Assembly: GCF_900188345.1 (NCBI RefSeq)
Contig: NZ_FZOD01000019.1
Location: 62,001 to 126,000, forward strand
DNA from: Streptosporangium subroseum
GTDB taxonomy: Bacteria; Actinomycetota; Actinomycetes; Streptosporangiales; Streptosporangiaceae
Direction of reading: 5' to 3'
DNA: 64,000 bases
Part shown: positions 16,844 to 26,773 of the stretch, one piece after another
Layout: every line of letters starts with the position of its first letter
Numbering within the stretch: the stretch's first letter is position 1
The notes under the pieces: generated by a model
Told to the model about the DNA's origin: nothing
The model's input: only the letters and a program-made list of their open reading frames with translations
Database searches by the model: none
Translations under genes and position numbers: made by a program

Positions 16844-18007
16844 ATGCGCTTGCACGCCCCCCGCGCCGCATGGCGATTCCTCAAGCGCCCCCGCGTCCAG
16901 GACGCGCTGCTCGCCGGGCTGGTCCTCCTGCTGGAGGGATCGGCGATGCTCCGTTCCCATCTGGGTGACCCACGGGGCCAGATCATCGGCGGCGCGATCG
17001 CCGCGGCCGGCTGCCTGGCCCTCCTCGCGCGGCGGAGCCGGCCCGCCGCCGTCGTGATGGTCACCCTGGCCCTGGACCTCGCGGGCGTCGCCGCCGGCGT
17101 CGACGGCCCGGGCACCACGCCCGGCGTCGTCGCCCTCTACAGCGCGGGCCGTCACGCCCCGAACCGGACGGCCTGGCTCCTCGCGGGCGCCGGCGCCTGC
17201 ACCTACCTGACCGGCATGGTGCTGGTCGTCCCCCCGCTGCCGGGGAACCAGACCGTCCCCGTGCTGGGGGCGTTCATCTACGTCGGGCTGGGTCAGTACA
17301 TCCGGTTCCGGGGAGAGCTCAGGCAGCGCGGGCAGCGCGAGGCGGCCGAGAACGCGGTGCGGGCCGAGCGCCGTCGCATCGCCCGCGAGCTGCACGACGT
17401 CGTGGCCCACCACATCAGCGTGATCACCGTGCTCATGGGCGCGGCCAGGACGACGGTGCCGGCCGACCCCGGCAAGGCTCAGGAGACCCTGCTCACGGCC
17501 GAGCGGACGGCGCGGACCGCGATGACGGAGATGCGCCGGCTCCTGCACGTGCTCCGCGCCGAAGACGGCGAGCAACCGGAGAACCAGGCGGGCGTCGGGG
17601 CCGCGGCGCTGCCGGAACTGGTCAGGCAGGCCGCGAGCGCCGGGCTGCCCGCGCGGCTGGAGGTGACCGGGGAGGCGGTGGCGCTGCCCTCGGTCGTGGA
17701 CCACGCGATCTACAGGATCGTCCAGGAGTCCCTCACCAACACGCGCAGGCACGCTCGGGGCGCCCGTTCCAGCGTGCGGCTCACCTATCTGCCGGACGCG
17801 GTCGAGGTGGAGGTCCTGGACGACGGCCTGGGCGCCAGGGCGGCTCCGGGCGGCGGGTTCGGGCTGGTCGGCATGGCCGAGCGGGTGGCGTTGTCCGGGG
17901 GCGAGCTGCGGACCGGGCCCCGGCGCGAAGGCGGCTTCGGGGTGCACGCCCGGTTCCCGCTGCCCGGAGCCGCGAGCCTGGGAGCGGAGGCCCAGCCGGG
18001 GGCGTGA
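16844..18007 (+). CDS. Sensor histidine kinase, NarL/HisKA_3 type, without adjacent regulator
   Basis: 387 residues. Four or five membrane segments fill residues 20-160; the phospho-acceptor helix is RIARELHDVVAHHISVITVL (about residues 173-192); an HATPase_c domain with DDGLGARAAPGGGFGLVGMAERV follows. TACGGT ends 6 bases before the ATG, fitting a leaderless transcript. No response regulator gene lies next to it; an ABC exporter follows in the same direction after 76 bases. It probably senses envelope stress or a compound exported by that transporter, but its partner is unknown. Confidence 0.88.
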   Translation: MRLHAPRAAWRFLKRPRVQDALLAGLVLLLEGSAMLRSHLGDPRGQIIGGAIAAAGCLALLARRSRPAAVVMVTLALDLAGVAAGVDGPGTTPGVVALYSAGRHAPNRTAWLLAGAGACTYLTGMVLVVPPLPGNQTVPVLGAFIYVGLGQYIRFRGELRQRGQREAAENAVRAERRRIARELHDVVAHHISVITVLMGAARTTVPADPGKAQETLLTAERTARTAMTEMRRLLHVLRAEDGEQPENQAGVGAAALPELVRQAASAGLPARLEVTGEAVALPSVVDHAIYRIVQESLTNTRRHARGARSSVRLTYLPDAVEVEVLDDGLGARAAPGGGFGLVGMAERVALSGGELRTGPRREGGFGVHARFPLPGAASLGAEAQPGA

Positions 18008-18083
18008 GCCGTACCCTGCTCCCAGGGTGAGGACCCTTCGCGGGGCGGAGGATATCCGGCCGGGGCGCGGCGAGGCTGGAATC

Positions 18084-19064
18084 ATGATTCGAGCAACGGA
18101 ACTCACAAAACGGTACGGCCCGACCGTCGCCGTGGACGAGCTGTCGTTCACCGTGGAGAGCGGCCGGGTGACCGGTTTCCTCGGGCCCAACGGCGCGGGC
18201 AAGTCGACCACCATGAGAATGGTCCTCGGGCTCGACCGGCCGACGAAGGGCGCGGTCCACATCGACGGCTCGCCGTACCGCGAGCTGCGACACCCGCTGC
18301 GCAAGGTCGGCGCGCTGCTGGACGCCAAGGCCGTCCACGGCGGGCGCACGGCCCGCGACCACCTGCTCTGCCTGGCGCAGGGGAACTCGATCCCGGCCTC
18401 GCGGATCGGGGAGGTCCTGGACCTGGTCGGCCTCGCGGAGGTGGCCGGGCGGCGGATCGGCGGATTCTCCCTGGGCATGTCCCAGCGGCTCGGCATCGCC
18501 GCGGCGATGCTCGGCGACCCGGAGGTGCTGCTGTTCGACGAGCCGGTGAACGGGCTGGATCCCGAGGGCATCCTGTGGATCCGCACGCTGATGCGGAAAC
18601 TGGCGGCCGAGGGCCGCACGGTCTTCGTCTCCAGCCACCTGATGAGCGAGATGGCCCAGACCGCCGACCACCTGATCGTGATCGGCCGGGGCAGGCTCAT
18701 CGCCGACTCGGGAACGGGGGCGTTCATCGACCGCAGCTCGCAGTCCTACGTCCGGGTGGGCTCGCCGAGATCGGCCGAGCTCGCGGCGCTCCTGTCGGCG
18801 AAGCCGTCCGGGAACTCCGCGGTGGCTGTGAGGCCGTCGAGGGACTCGGCGTTGACGGTGGAACCGCCCGCGGGCTCGGCGGTGGAGTCGCACGGAGACC
18901 ACCTGCGGGTGACGGGCATGACGGCGGCGGAGATCGGCGAGGTGGCCGCGGCGGCCGGGATCGCGCTGCACGAGGTGACGCTCGTCCAGCCGACGCTGGA
19001 GGCGGCCTACATGGAACTGACCAGGGACAGCGCGCAGTACACAGCGGAAGGACCGACGGCATGA
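18084..19064 (+). CDS. ABC transporter ATP-binding protein (exporter type)
   Basis: 326 residues. Walker A GPNGAGKSTT (34-43), signature FSLGMSQRL (128-136), Walker B VLLFDEPVNGLDP (148-160) and the switch His in SSHLMSEM are all present. Residues 239-270 are a degenerate 10-residue repeat (PSGNSAVAVR / PSRDSALTVE / PPAGSAVE) not expected in the family. The ATG has CGAGGCTGGA upstream. It overlaps the permease start by 4 bases (ATGA). Substrate unknown; the type resembles BcrA/NatA-like drug or peptide exporters. Confidence 0.9.
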   Translation: MIRATELTKRYGPTVAVDELSFTVESGRVTGFLGPNGAGKSTTMRMVLGLDRPTKGAVHIDGSPYRELRHPLRKVGALLDAKAVHGGRTARDHLLCLAQGNSIPASRIGEVLDLVGLAEVAGRRIGGFSLGMSQRLGIAAAMLGDPEVLLFDEPVNGLDPEGILWIRTLMRKLAAEGRTVFVSSHLMSEMAQTADHLIVIGRGRLIADSGTGAFIDRSSQSYVRVGSPRSAELAALLSAKPSGNSAVAVRPSRDSALTVEPPAGSAVESHGDHLRVTGMTAAEIGEVAAAAGIALHEVTLVQPTLEAAYMELTRDSAQYTAEGPTA

Positions 19065-19825
19065 ACAGCATGAACGGGATACTGCTCGGCGAATGGACCA
19101 AGATGCGCTCGGTGCGTTCCACGATGTGGACACTGCTCGCCACGGCGGCGCTGATGATCGCCGGCGGCGCGGTGTTCTCGGCGATCATGGCCGCGTCGTG
19201 GGACAACCTGGCCCCCCAGATAGCGGCCTCGTTCGACGCCACGTCGATCAGCCTGTTCGGCGCCGGCTTCGCGGCACTGGCCGCGGCGGCGCTCGGCGTG
19301 CTGGTGATCAGCGGCGAATACCGGACGGGCATGATCCGTACGACGTTCCTGGCGGTGCCCCGGCGGTTGCACGTGCTGGCGGCCAAGGCCGCGGTCCTCA
19401 CGGTCACGGTCCTCACCGTGACCGCGGGAGCGTCGCTCGTGTCCTTCCTCGCCGGCCAGGCACTGCTGGCGCCCACCGGCTCACAGGCGTCCCTGGGGGA
19501 TCCCGGCGTGCTCCGCGCCGTCCTGGGGACCGGGCTCTACCTGACGGCGAGCGGCCTGTTCGGGCTGGCGGTCGGCGCGCTGATCCGGCACGCGGCGGGG
19601 GCGATCGTCGCGGTCATCGGCCTGATCTTCGTCCTGCCCCCGATGGCGTCCGCGCTGCCCGGCGGCTGGGGCCGGTACGTCACCGTCAACGCCGGTCAGC
19701 AGATCATGGCCACGCGGACGGCCGAGGGGGCGCTGGGACCGTGGACCGGGTTCGGCGTGTACTGCGCCTGGATCGCGGTGACGATGATCGCCGCCGCGGT
19801 CCTGATGAATCGCCGTGACGCCTGA
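19061..19825 (+). CDS. ABC transporter permease (ABC-2 type)
   Basis: 254 residues with six hydrophobic segments. The start MNSMNGILLGEWTKMRSVRS is typical of ABC-2 permeases, with LGEWTKMRSVRSTMWTLL forming the amphipathic entry helix. EYRTGMIRTTFLAVPRR is the conserved cytoplasmic loop. Translationally coupled to the ATPase. An in-frame open stretch extends upstream inside the ATPase gene but is not real coding sequence. Confidence 0.9.
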   Translation: MNSMNGILLGEWTKMRSVRSTMWTLLATAALMIAGGAVFSAIMAASWDNLAPQIAASFDATSISLFGAGFAALAAAALGVLVISGEYRTGMIRTTFLAVPRRLHVLAAKAAVLTVTVLTVTAGASLVSFLAGQALLAPTGSQASLGDPGVLRAVLGTGLYLTASGLFGLAVGALIRHAAGAIVAVIGLIFVLPPMASALPGGWGRYVTVNAGQQIMATRTAEGALGPWTGFGVYCAWIAVTMIAAAVLMNRRDA

Positions 19826-19835
19826 AGCCGCCCGG

Positions 19836-21074
19836 TCAGGCCGGGGCCGCCCTGCGCAGGCCCCGGATGGCGGGCACCAGGAGCAGGGTGGTGCAGCCGG
19901 CGACCGCCACGATCGAGGAGACGGTCAGCAGTTCCTGCGCCCCCACCACCTCGGCGACCGGGCCGGCGAGCACCTGGCCGACCGGGACGAACAGGGTGGA
20001 TCCGGCGACCTCGTAGGCGGTGACACGGTTGAGCGCCTCCGCCGGCACCTGGGTCTGGATGCTCGTGGCCCACATGACCGACCAGAACGCCCAGCCCGCC
20101 CCGCCGATCGCGTGCGCGGCCATCATGACCGGGAGCGGCAGCGCGCCGGCGATGGACAGCGGTTCCAGCGCGAAGCCGAACAGGCCGATCGCCCCGGCCA
20201 TCAGCGGCCGCCCCGGGCGGATCCGCATCGCGACCAGGCCGCCGACGACGGTGCCGGCGCCGGAGGCGGACATGACCAGGCCGTAGGCGGCCTCGCTGAG
20301 CTGCTTGGTGACCAGCACCGAGCCCAGCGGGATCATCGGGCCGAACAGGGTGACGCCGAAGACCGCCCAGACCAGGATCACCGACCACATCCAGGTCCTG
20401 GACCGGAACTCCTGCCAGCCGCCGCGCAGGTTGCGCCACATCGACTCCTTCGCGGGCGGGGAGGCGACCGCGGGGAGGCGCAGGAGGAGCAGGCAGACCG
20501 CGCTGGTCGCGAACCCGGCGGCGTCGATGGCGAAGACGATCCCGACGCCCGCGAAGCCGACGATGGCGCCCGCGACGCCCGGCCCGGCCAGCAGCATGAT
20601 CGCCTCGGAGACCCGCAGGGTGGCGTTGGCCTTCTGCACGTCCCTGGCCACGCGCGGGACCGTACTGGAGACTCCGGGCTGGTACATGGCGGCGGCGACG
20701 CCGTTGACCGCGGCGATGACCAGGATCTGCCAGAGCTGCGGATGACCGAAGATGAACAGCGCCGCGCTGGTCCCCTGGGTCACCACCCGGACCGTGTCGG
20801 CGCCGATCATCATGCGGCGCGGCGTGAATTTGTCGGCGAATACCCCGCCGAACAGGATGAGCACCGCGAAGGGCGCCATCCACGCGGCCAGCGCGAGCCC
20901 CACCCCGGTCGAGCCGTACCCGAGCCCGCCCACGCCGATCGCCGTGGCGAACGGGACCATCGCGGCGCCGAGCATGGAGACGGACCGCGCGGTGAAGAAC
21001 AGGGTGAAACTCCGCGACCAGACCGCGGATCCCACCTGTTCCCGCTGCTCGTCAGCGTGTACGGCTTGCGCCAC
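19836..21074 (-). CDS. MFS transporter, drug-exporter type
   Basis: 412 residues, twelve membrane segments. The loop GGVFADKFTPRRMMIGADTVR after helix 2 is the MFS motif A variant of DHA3-like proteins. Start is GTG with GGGGTAG nearby. It converges on the ABC permease gene with a 10-base gap. A 15-base palindrome 46 bases upstream suggests control by an unlinked repressor. Substrate unknown. Confidence 0.87.
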   Translation of the reverse strand: MAQAVHADEQREQVGSAVWSRSFTLFFTARSVSMLGAAMVPFATAIGVGGLGYGSTGVGLALAAWMAPFAVLILFGGVFADKFTPRRMMIGADTVRVVTQGTSAALFIFGHPQLWQILVIAAVNGVAAAMYQPGVSSTVPRVARDVQKANATLRVSEAIMLLAGPGVAGAIVGFAGVGIVFAIDAAGFATSAVCLLLLRLPAVASPPAKESMWRNLRGGWQEFRSRTWMWSVILVWAVFGVTLFGPMIPLGSVLVTKQLSEAAYGLVMSASGAGTVVGGLVAMRIRPGRPLMAGAIGLFGFALEPLSIAGALPLPVMMAAHAIGGAGWAFWSVMWATSIQTQVPAEALNRVTAYEVAGSTLFVPVGQVLAGPVAEVVGAQELLTVSSIVAVAGCTTLLLVPAIRGLRRAAPA

Positions 21075-21119
21075 GACTACCCCATTCCCACCGAAGTCCC
21101 GTGGAAATGATGCCCTATG

Positions 21120-21134
21120 TAGGAAAGTTTCCTA
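21120..21134. promoter_or_regulatory. Operator-like palindrome upstream of the MFS gene
   Basis: TAGGAAAGTTTCCTA is a perfect 7-1-7 inverted repeat between the MFS start and proC. Similar TTAGGAAA/TTTCCTAA elements occur upstream of many actinomycete transport genes; the binding protein here is not identified. Confidence 0.5.
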
Positions 21135-21163
21135 ATAGAGGGGGGTGCGAACGGAGGGCGGGG

Positions 21164-21958
21164 TCAGCCCTCGGCGAGCTCGCGCCCGCGGTTCCTGGCG
21201 GCCTCGATGGCGGCCAGGAAGGCCGCGCGGACGCTGTGCCGCTCCAACTCGGCGATGGCCGCGATGGTGGTGCCGCCGGGAGAGGTGACCGCCTCGCGGA
21301 GGATCACCGGGTGCTCGCCCGAGTCGCGGAGCATGATGGCCGCCCCGACGATCGACTGGGTGACCATGTCGAGGGCCGCGGCGCGGGGCATGCCGAGCAG
21401 GATGCCCGCGTCGACCATGGCCTCGACGAGGTAGAAGAAGTAGGCGGGGCCGCTGCCCGACAGCGCGGTGGCGGCGTCCTGCTGGGACTCGGGGATGCGC
21501 AGCACCTTGCCGACCGGCCGCAGCAGGTCCTCGGTGCGCTTGAGGTGCTCCTCGGAGGCGTGGGCGCCCGCCGAGATCACGCTCATCGCCTCGTCCACCA
21601 GCACCGGCGTGTTGGACATCACCCTGACCACCGGGATGTCGGCGCCCAGGCGCGACTCCACGAACGAGGTCGTGATGCCCGCCGCCGCCGAGATCACCAG
21701 GAGGTCCGCCGGGACGTGCGGGGCGATCTCGCCCAGCAGGGAGGCCATGTCCTGCGGCTTGACCGCGAGGATGATCGTGTCGGCGCTCTTGGCGGCCTCC
21801 GCGTTGGAGACCGTCCGCACGCCGTACCGCTCTTCGAGATCCTTGGCGCGCTCCGTGCGCCGCGCGGTCGCCAGCACGTCGCCAGGCTTGAACCCGGCCC
21901 GCAGCAGCCCCGACAGGAGCGCCTCGCCCATCTTGCCGGTTCCAAGAATCGCGATCAT
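21164..21958 (-). CDS. proC: Pyrroline-5-carboxylate reductase
   Basis: Last step of proline synthesis, reducing pyrroline-5-carboxylate with NAD(P)H in the cytoplasm. 264 residues. MIAILGTGKMGEALLSGLL is the Rossmann motif; ALSGSGPAYFFYLVEAM and REAVTSPGGTTIAAI are the substrate and signature motifs. GAGGTG precedes the ATG. Monocistronic by context, upstream of the divergent vapB. Confidence 0.95.
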   Translation of the reverse strand: MIAILGTGKMGEALLSGLLRAGFKPGDVLATARRTERAKDLEERYGVRTVSNAEAAKSADTIILAVKPQDMASLLGEIAPHVPADLLVISAAAGITTSFVESRLGADIPVVRVMSNTPVLVDEAMSVISAGAHASEEHLKRTEDLLRPVGKVLRIPESQQDAATALSGSGPAYFFYLVEAMVDAGILLGMPRAAALDMVTQSIVGAAIMLRDSGEHPVILREAVTSPGGTTIAAIAELERHSVRAAFLAAIEAARNRGRELAEG

Positions 21959-22082
21959 GGGAACACCTCGAAATCAGGAAGGCGGAAACTCCTCGCAGCC
22001 TATCGGCCCCTTCTCCCTGCGAAATCATTCGGGAAAAGCGAGAGTGGCGCTGGATAGAGGTTGTCGGCGCGGGAGGAATGAC

Positions 22083-22334
22083 ATGAGCGTCACTCGGATC
22101 GATCTCGACGACGACATCCTCGCCGAGGCGATGCGGATACTGGGTACCACCGTCAAGGAGGACGCGGTGAACACCGCCCTTCGGGAGTATGTGGCTCGCG
22201 TGAAGCGCATCGAGGCGCTGGAGGCCCTCTCCGCCCGCGCAGCCAGAGGAGAGTTCGACGATGCGGCGAAAGCGGCAAAGGCACGCCGGGCGGTCATGAC
22301 CGAGGTCCGGCAGCGCGACATCAGGCTTCCCTGA
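22083..22334 (+). CDS. VapB-family antitoxin without a toxin gene
   Basis: 83 residues. The N-terminal ribbon-helix-helix (MSVTRIDLDDDILAEAMRIL, then TTVKEDAVNTALREYV) is the VapB/DUF2191 DNA-binding domain; the C-terminal tail (ARAARGEFDDAAKAAKARRA) would bind a VapC PIN toxin. The usual vapC is absent: a lipoprotein gene follows after 31 bases. GGGAGGA is seven bases before the ATG. It may be an orphan antitoxin acting as an autonomous regulator, or partner an unlinked toxin. Confidence 0.8.
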   Translation: MSVTRIDLDDDILAEAMRILGTTVKEDAVNTALREYVARVKRIEALEALSARAARGEFDDAAKAAKARRAVMTEVRQRDIRLP

Positions 22335-22365
22335 ACCTCCTGCGGCTCCGATCCGTTGTAGGGGC

Positions 22366-22854
22366 ATGCGTATGATCGTGACCTCTCTTCTGGCCGGAAG
22401 CCTGCTGCTGGCCGCGGGCTGCGGCACCGAACCCAGCGCCGTGACCACCACGGGCGCCGCTCCCTCACAGGCGGTTCCGTCCCAGGCCGCCCCCTCTCAG
22501 CCGGTGAGCCACACGGTGGCGCCCCAGACCGAGCCCACGGGGGGCACTCCCAAACCGACCAAACCCGAGGGACACACCGACAATCCCCGCAAGGTCAGGT
22601 GGTTGAAGGCCACGCCGTCGAAGGACCGCCGGAGTCTGCGGGTCGTCTGGTGGTCCGGGGTCGAGCCCTGCAACGTGCTCGACCGGGTCACCGTGCGCGA
22701 GACCTCCAAGAAGGTGACCGTCACCCTCTGGGAGGGCCCGAGCAGCAAGGTCCAGAACGTCGCCTGCATCGAGATCGCCATCCAGAAGGTGACGACCGTC
22801 AAGCTCAAGAAGCCCCTCGGCCACCGCAAGATCGTCGACGGCGCCAAGCCCTGA
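22366..22854 (+). CDS. Small lipoprotein of unknown function
   Basis: 162 residues. Signal peptide MRMIVTSLLAGSLLLAAGC with lipobox LAAGC, so Cys19 should be lipidated at the outer face of the membrane. Residues 22-70 are Ser/Thr/Pro/Gln-rich with repeated PSQA units; residues 75-162 form a compact domain (RKVRWLKATPSKDRRSLRV, CNVLDRVTVRETSKKVTVTL) with two Cys that may pair. No known family was recognised. A hairpin follows the stop. Confidence 0.7.
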   Translation: MRMIVTSLLAGSLLLAAGCGTEPSAVTTTGAAPSQAVPSQAAPSQPVSHTVAPQTEPTGGTPKPTKPEGHTDNPRKVRWLKATPSKDRRSLRVVWWSGVEPCNVLDRVTVRETSKKVTVTLWEGPSSKVQNVACIEIAIQKVTTVKLKKPLGHRKIVDGAKP

Positions 22855-22856
22855 GC

Positions 22857-22889
22857 CGGTACGGCTCGCGACGCGCGGGAGCCGTACCG
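22857..22889. terminator. Hairpin between convergent genes
   Basis: CGGTACGGCTC, 11 bases, GAGCCGTACCG: a perfect 11-base stem right after the lipoprotein stop and before the CU044_5270-type gene stop. It can act in both directions. Confidence 0.65.
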
Positions 22890-22903
22890 CCGGTTTCACC
22901 GGG

Positions 22904-24103
22904 TCAGTGGCAGACGCCGTTGCCCTTCAGGTGGCAGCCGGGAGGAAGCACCGGCCGCTCGTCGGTCCAGCCCACCTCGCTGACGGTGTTGTCGATGAGC
23001 GCCGTGCCCTTCGGAAACCCGTCCTCCACGCGCACCGTGAGATACCGCGCACCGATTCTCCTACCGGTCAGAGAGTCCAGGAGGGTCTCATGCGTGACCG
23101 GGACATCATGGCCGCCGAACTCAAGCTGGGTGGTCTCTCGCAGTTCGTTGTCGCGGAGATCGACCGCGAGGGCGGAGCGGCCCAGCGAATCGACGGTCTC
23201 GCGGACGGCCACGCCTCCGGGCAGTTCCGCGTACATCCGGAGCAGCGTCGCCCGGACGGCGGGACGGACCGGCAGCCCGAGCATGTCCGGCACGGCTTCC
23301 ACGAGGAATTCCTCAAAGCTGTCCTTGGAGAGTGCCTTGATGCCCCGCTTCACCTGTGCCGCGTGATATCCGGCCAGGCGCTTCCTCAAAAGAGCCGGAT
23401 CGGCAGGGAGAGCCGCCAAATCCGCGAGGGTGAAGGAGGACACGGAGTGATCCAAGATCAGCCCTTTGGCAGACACCCCGAACATGAACCCGGGAGGGGT
23501 TCTCCCACCGCCGGTGATGGTCTGCTCGCAGACGGAGGGTTTCGGTGGTGTGCATCCGGCCGGCACCTTCCACTGCTTCGGAGAGCCCTGCTCACGCCAG
23601 ATCCGCTCATCCCGCGAGGTGAGCGGCTCATAACCCGTCGACCGTATCTCCTGGACGGAATGCGCCCCGGGCTTGGCCGGGGCCCACTCGCGCATGTCCA
23701 GCGTGGAGGCGATCAAGTAGCGGGCGGAGGCCGGGCCCATCGGCAGCGGCTCCCTGGAGAGGGTCCGCGTCCTCCAGTAGGCACCGGTCTCGACGGGCAG
23801 CCTCTCCACCCTGTCCGCGAGTTCCAGAAGCAGTCGCGTGCCGCTCCTCGGTGTCGGCGAGGCCGAGGCCGACACGGGAGTCGACACGGGGGCCGGCGCG
23901 TGGGCTAGGAGGGTCGCGGCCAGGGCGGCGGCGGTGACGACGGCGGCGGTGGCCGTGGCGGCTCCGATGATCAGTGCCCAGGTGTGGCGGGGGCGACGCC
24001 GTACCTCGTGGGCGGCCAGGCGGGCACGGGCGCGGGCGACGACCTCGGGCGCGGGCGGCGGCGCGTCCGGCAGCGAGGACTCCAGCAGGGTGATCTCATC
24101 CAT
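22904..24103 (-). CDS. CU044_5270-type membrane protein, presumed sigma-factor partner
   Basis: 399 residues. One membrane segment at about residues 44-66 (WALIIGAATATAAVVTAAAL) separates a short cytoplasmic part (ALESSL-like start, PEVVARARARLAAHEVRRRP) from a large outer domain. This layout is the CU044_5270 family, regularly encoded beside an ECF sigma factor in Streptosporangiales and relatives. Its start overlaps the sigma gene end by 8 bases, so the two are made together. It is likely to restrain or sense for the sigma factor, although the cytoplasmic part is short and lacks the zinc-binding anti-sigma motif. Confidence 0.78.
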   Translation of the reverse strand: MDEITLLESSLPDAPPPAPEVVARARARLAAHEVRRRPRHTWALIIGAATATAAVVTAAALAATLLAHAPAPVSTPVSASASPTPRSGTRLLLELADRVERLPVETGAYWRTRTLSREPLPMGPASARYLIASTLDMREWAPAKPGAHSVQEIRSTGYEPLTSRDERIWREQGSPKQWKVPAGCTPPKPSVCEQTITGGGRTPPGFMFGVSAKGLILDHSVSSFTLADLAALPADPALLRKRLAGYHAAQVKRGIKALSKDSFEEFLVEAVPDMLGLPVRPAVRATLLRMYAELPGGVAVRETVDSLGRSALAVDLRDNELRETTQLEFGGHDVPVTHETLLDSLTGRRIGARYLTVRVEDGFPKGTALIDNTVSEVGWTDERPVLPPGCHLKGNGVCH

Positions 24104-24674
24104 CGTGGGCCTCCTTCAGCGGGTTGACGTCGCCCAGCGCCCTGCGGAGCTGTTTGCGCGCCCGGTTCAGACGGGACGCCACGGTCCCGTACGGGATGCC
24201 GAGGGCGGCGGCCACCTCGGCGTGGGTGAGCTCGGCGAGGGCGACGAGCAGGACCACGTCGCGGTCGCGCTTGGCGAGACCGGCCAGCGCCCCCGCGAGC
24301 CGGCCCGTCACCTGCCCGGCGGCGATCTTGGTGGCGACGACGCTCTCGTGGCTCTCCACGCGCTCGTCCGTCCCGGACCGGCTGAGCGCCCTCCACCGGC
24401 GTACCTCGCTCCGGCGGTGCCTGGCCAGGATGTTGGTGGCGATGCCGTACAGCCAGGGCCGGACCCCGCCCCGGGCGGCGTCGAAGCGGTCGCGGTCGCG
24501 GAAGGCGGCGAGGAAGGTGTCGGCCGCGAGGTCGTCGGCGGCGTTGACGTCCAGGCGCCGCGCGATGTAGCGATGGATCTCGGCGAAGTGGGCGTTGAAC
24601 ACCCGGTCGAAATCGTCGCGTGGCGACCACTCGCCGATCTCGGGCCGCGGCCCGAGATCAGGGGGAGCGATCAT
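24096..24674 (-). CDS. ECF-type RNA polymerase sigma factor
   Basis: 192 residues. Region 2: FNAHFAEIHRYIARRLDVN and AADDLAADTFLAAFRDRDRF; region 4: VVLLVALAELTHAEVAAAL followed by GIPYGTVASRLNRARKQLRR as recognition helix. No C-terminal extension. The ATG is chosen for AAGGAAAG upstream; 44 open codons before it are not family-like. It is the first gene of a two-gene unit with the CU044_5270-type protein. Confidence 0.85.
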   Translation of the reverse strand: MIAPPDLGPRPEIGEWSPRDDFDRVFNAHFAEIHRYIARRLDVNAADDLAADTFLAAFRDRDRFDAARGGVRPWLYGIATNILARHRRSEVRRWRALSRSGTDERVESHESVVATKIAAGQVTGRLAGALAGLAKRDRDVVLLVALAELTHAEVAAALGIPYGTVASRLNRARKQLRRALGDVNPLKEAHDG

Positions 24675-24774
24675 GCGCTTTCCTTCGTTGTAGGGGGACA
24701 GAAGGCGTCCCCCGGCCGCGCCGGGAGACGTCCCTTGTTGCCCGGAAGCCGGGAATGCTTTCACGCGAACGAAG

Positions 24775-24795
24775 GTTGAGCCCACTAGACTCAAG
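24775..24795. promoter_or_regulatory. HAIR operator 1 (HspR site) upstream of dnaK
   Basis: GTTGAGC-N7-ACTCAAG. The HAIR consensus is CTTGAGT-N7-ACTCAAG; the right half is perfect and the left half differs at its two end positions. It lies just before the -35 box. Confidence 0.85.
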
Positions 24796-24799
24796 TCGT

Positions 24800-24828
24800 T
24801 TGACAAACGTCACTCGAGACTCCAGTAT
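24800..24828 (+). promoter_or_regulatory. dnaK promoter
   Basis: TTGACA, 17 bases, CAGTAT: a good vegetative-type promoter placed between the two HAIR sites. The -10 box overlaps the left arm of HAIR 2, so bound HspR would block polymerase. Confidence 0.75.
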
Positions 24829-24846
24829 GAGTCGCATCGACTCAAC
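24826..24846. promoter_or_regulatory. HAIR operator 2 (HspR site)
   Basis: TATGAGT-N7-ACTCAAC, a weaker HAIR match, also readable as the perfect palindrome TGAGTCGCATCGACTCA. It covers the predicted transcription start of dnaK. Confidence 0.75.
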
Positions 24847-24867
24847 TTTGACTACAAGGACGTACTC

Positions 24868-26745
<1,878 letters not shown>

Positions 26746-26773
26746 CGGTCGGAGAGCCGAGGGGAGCAAGAGC

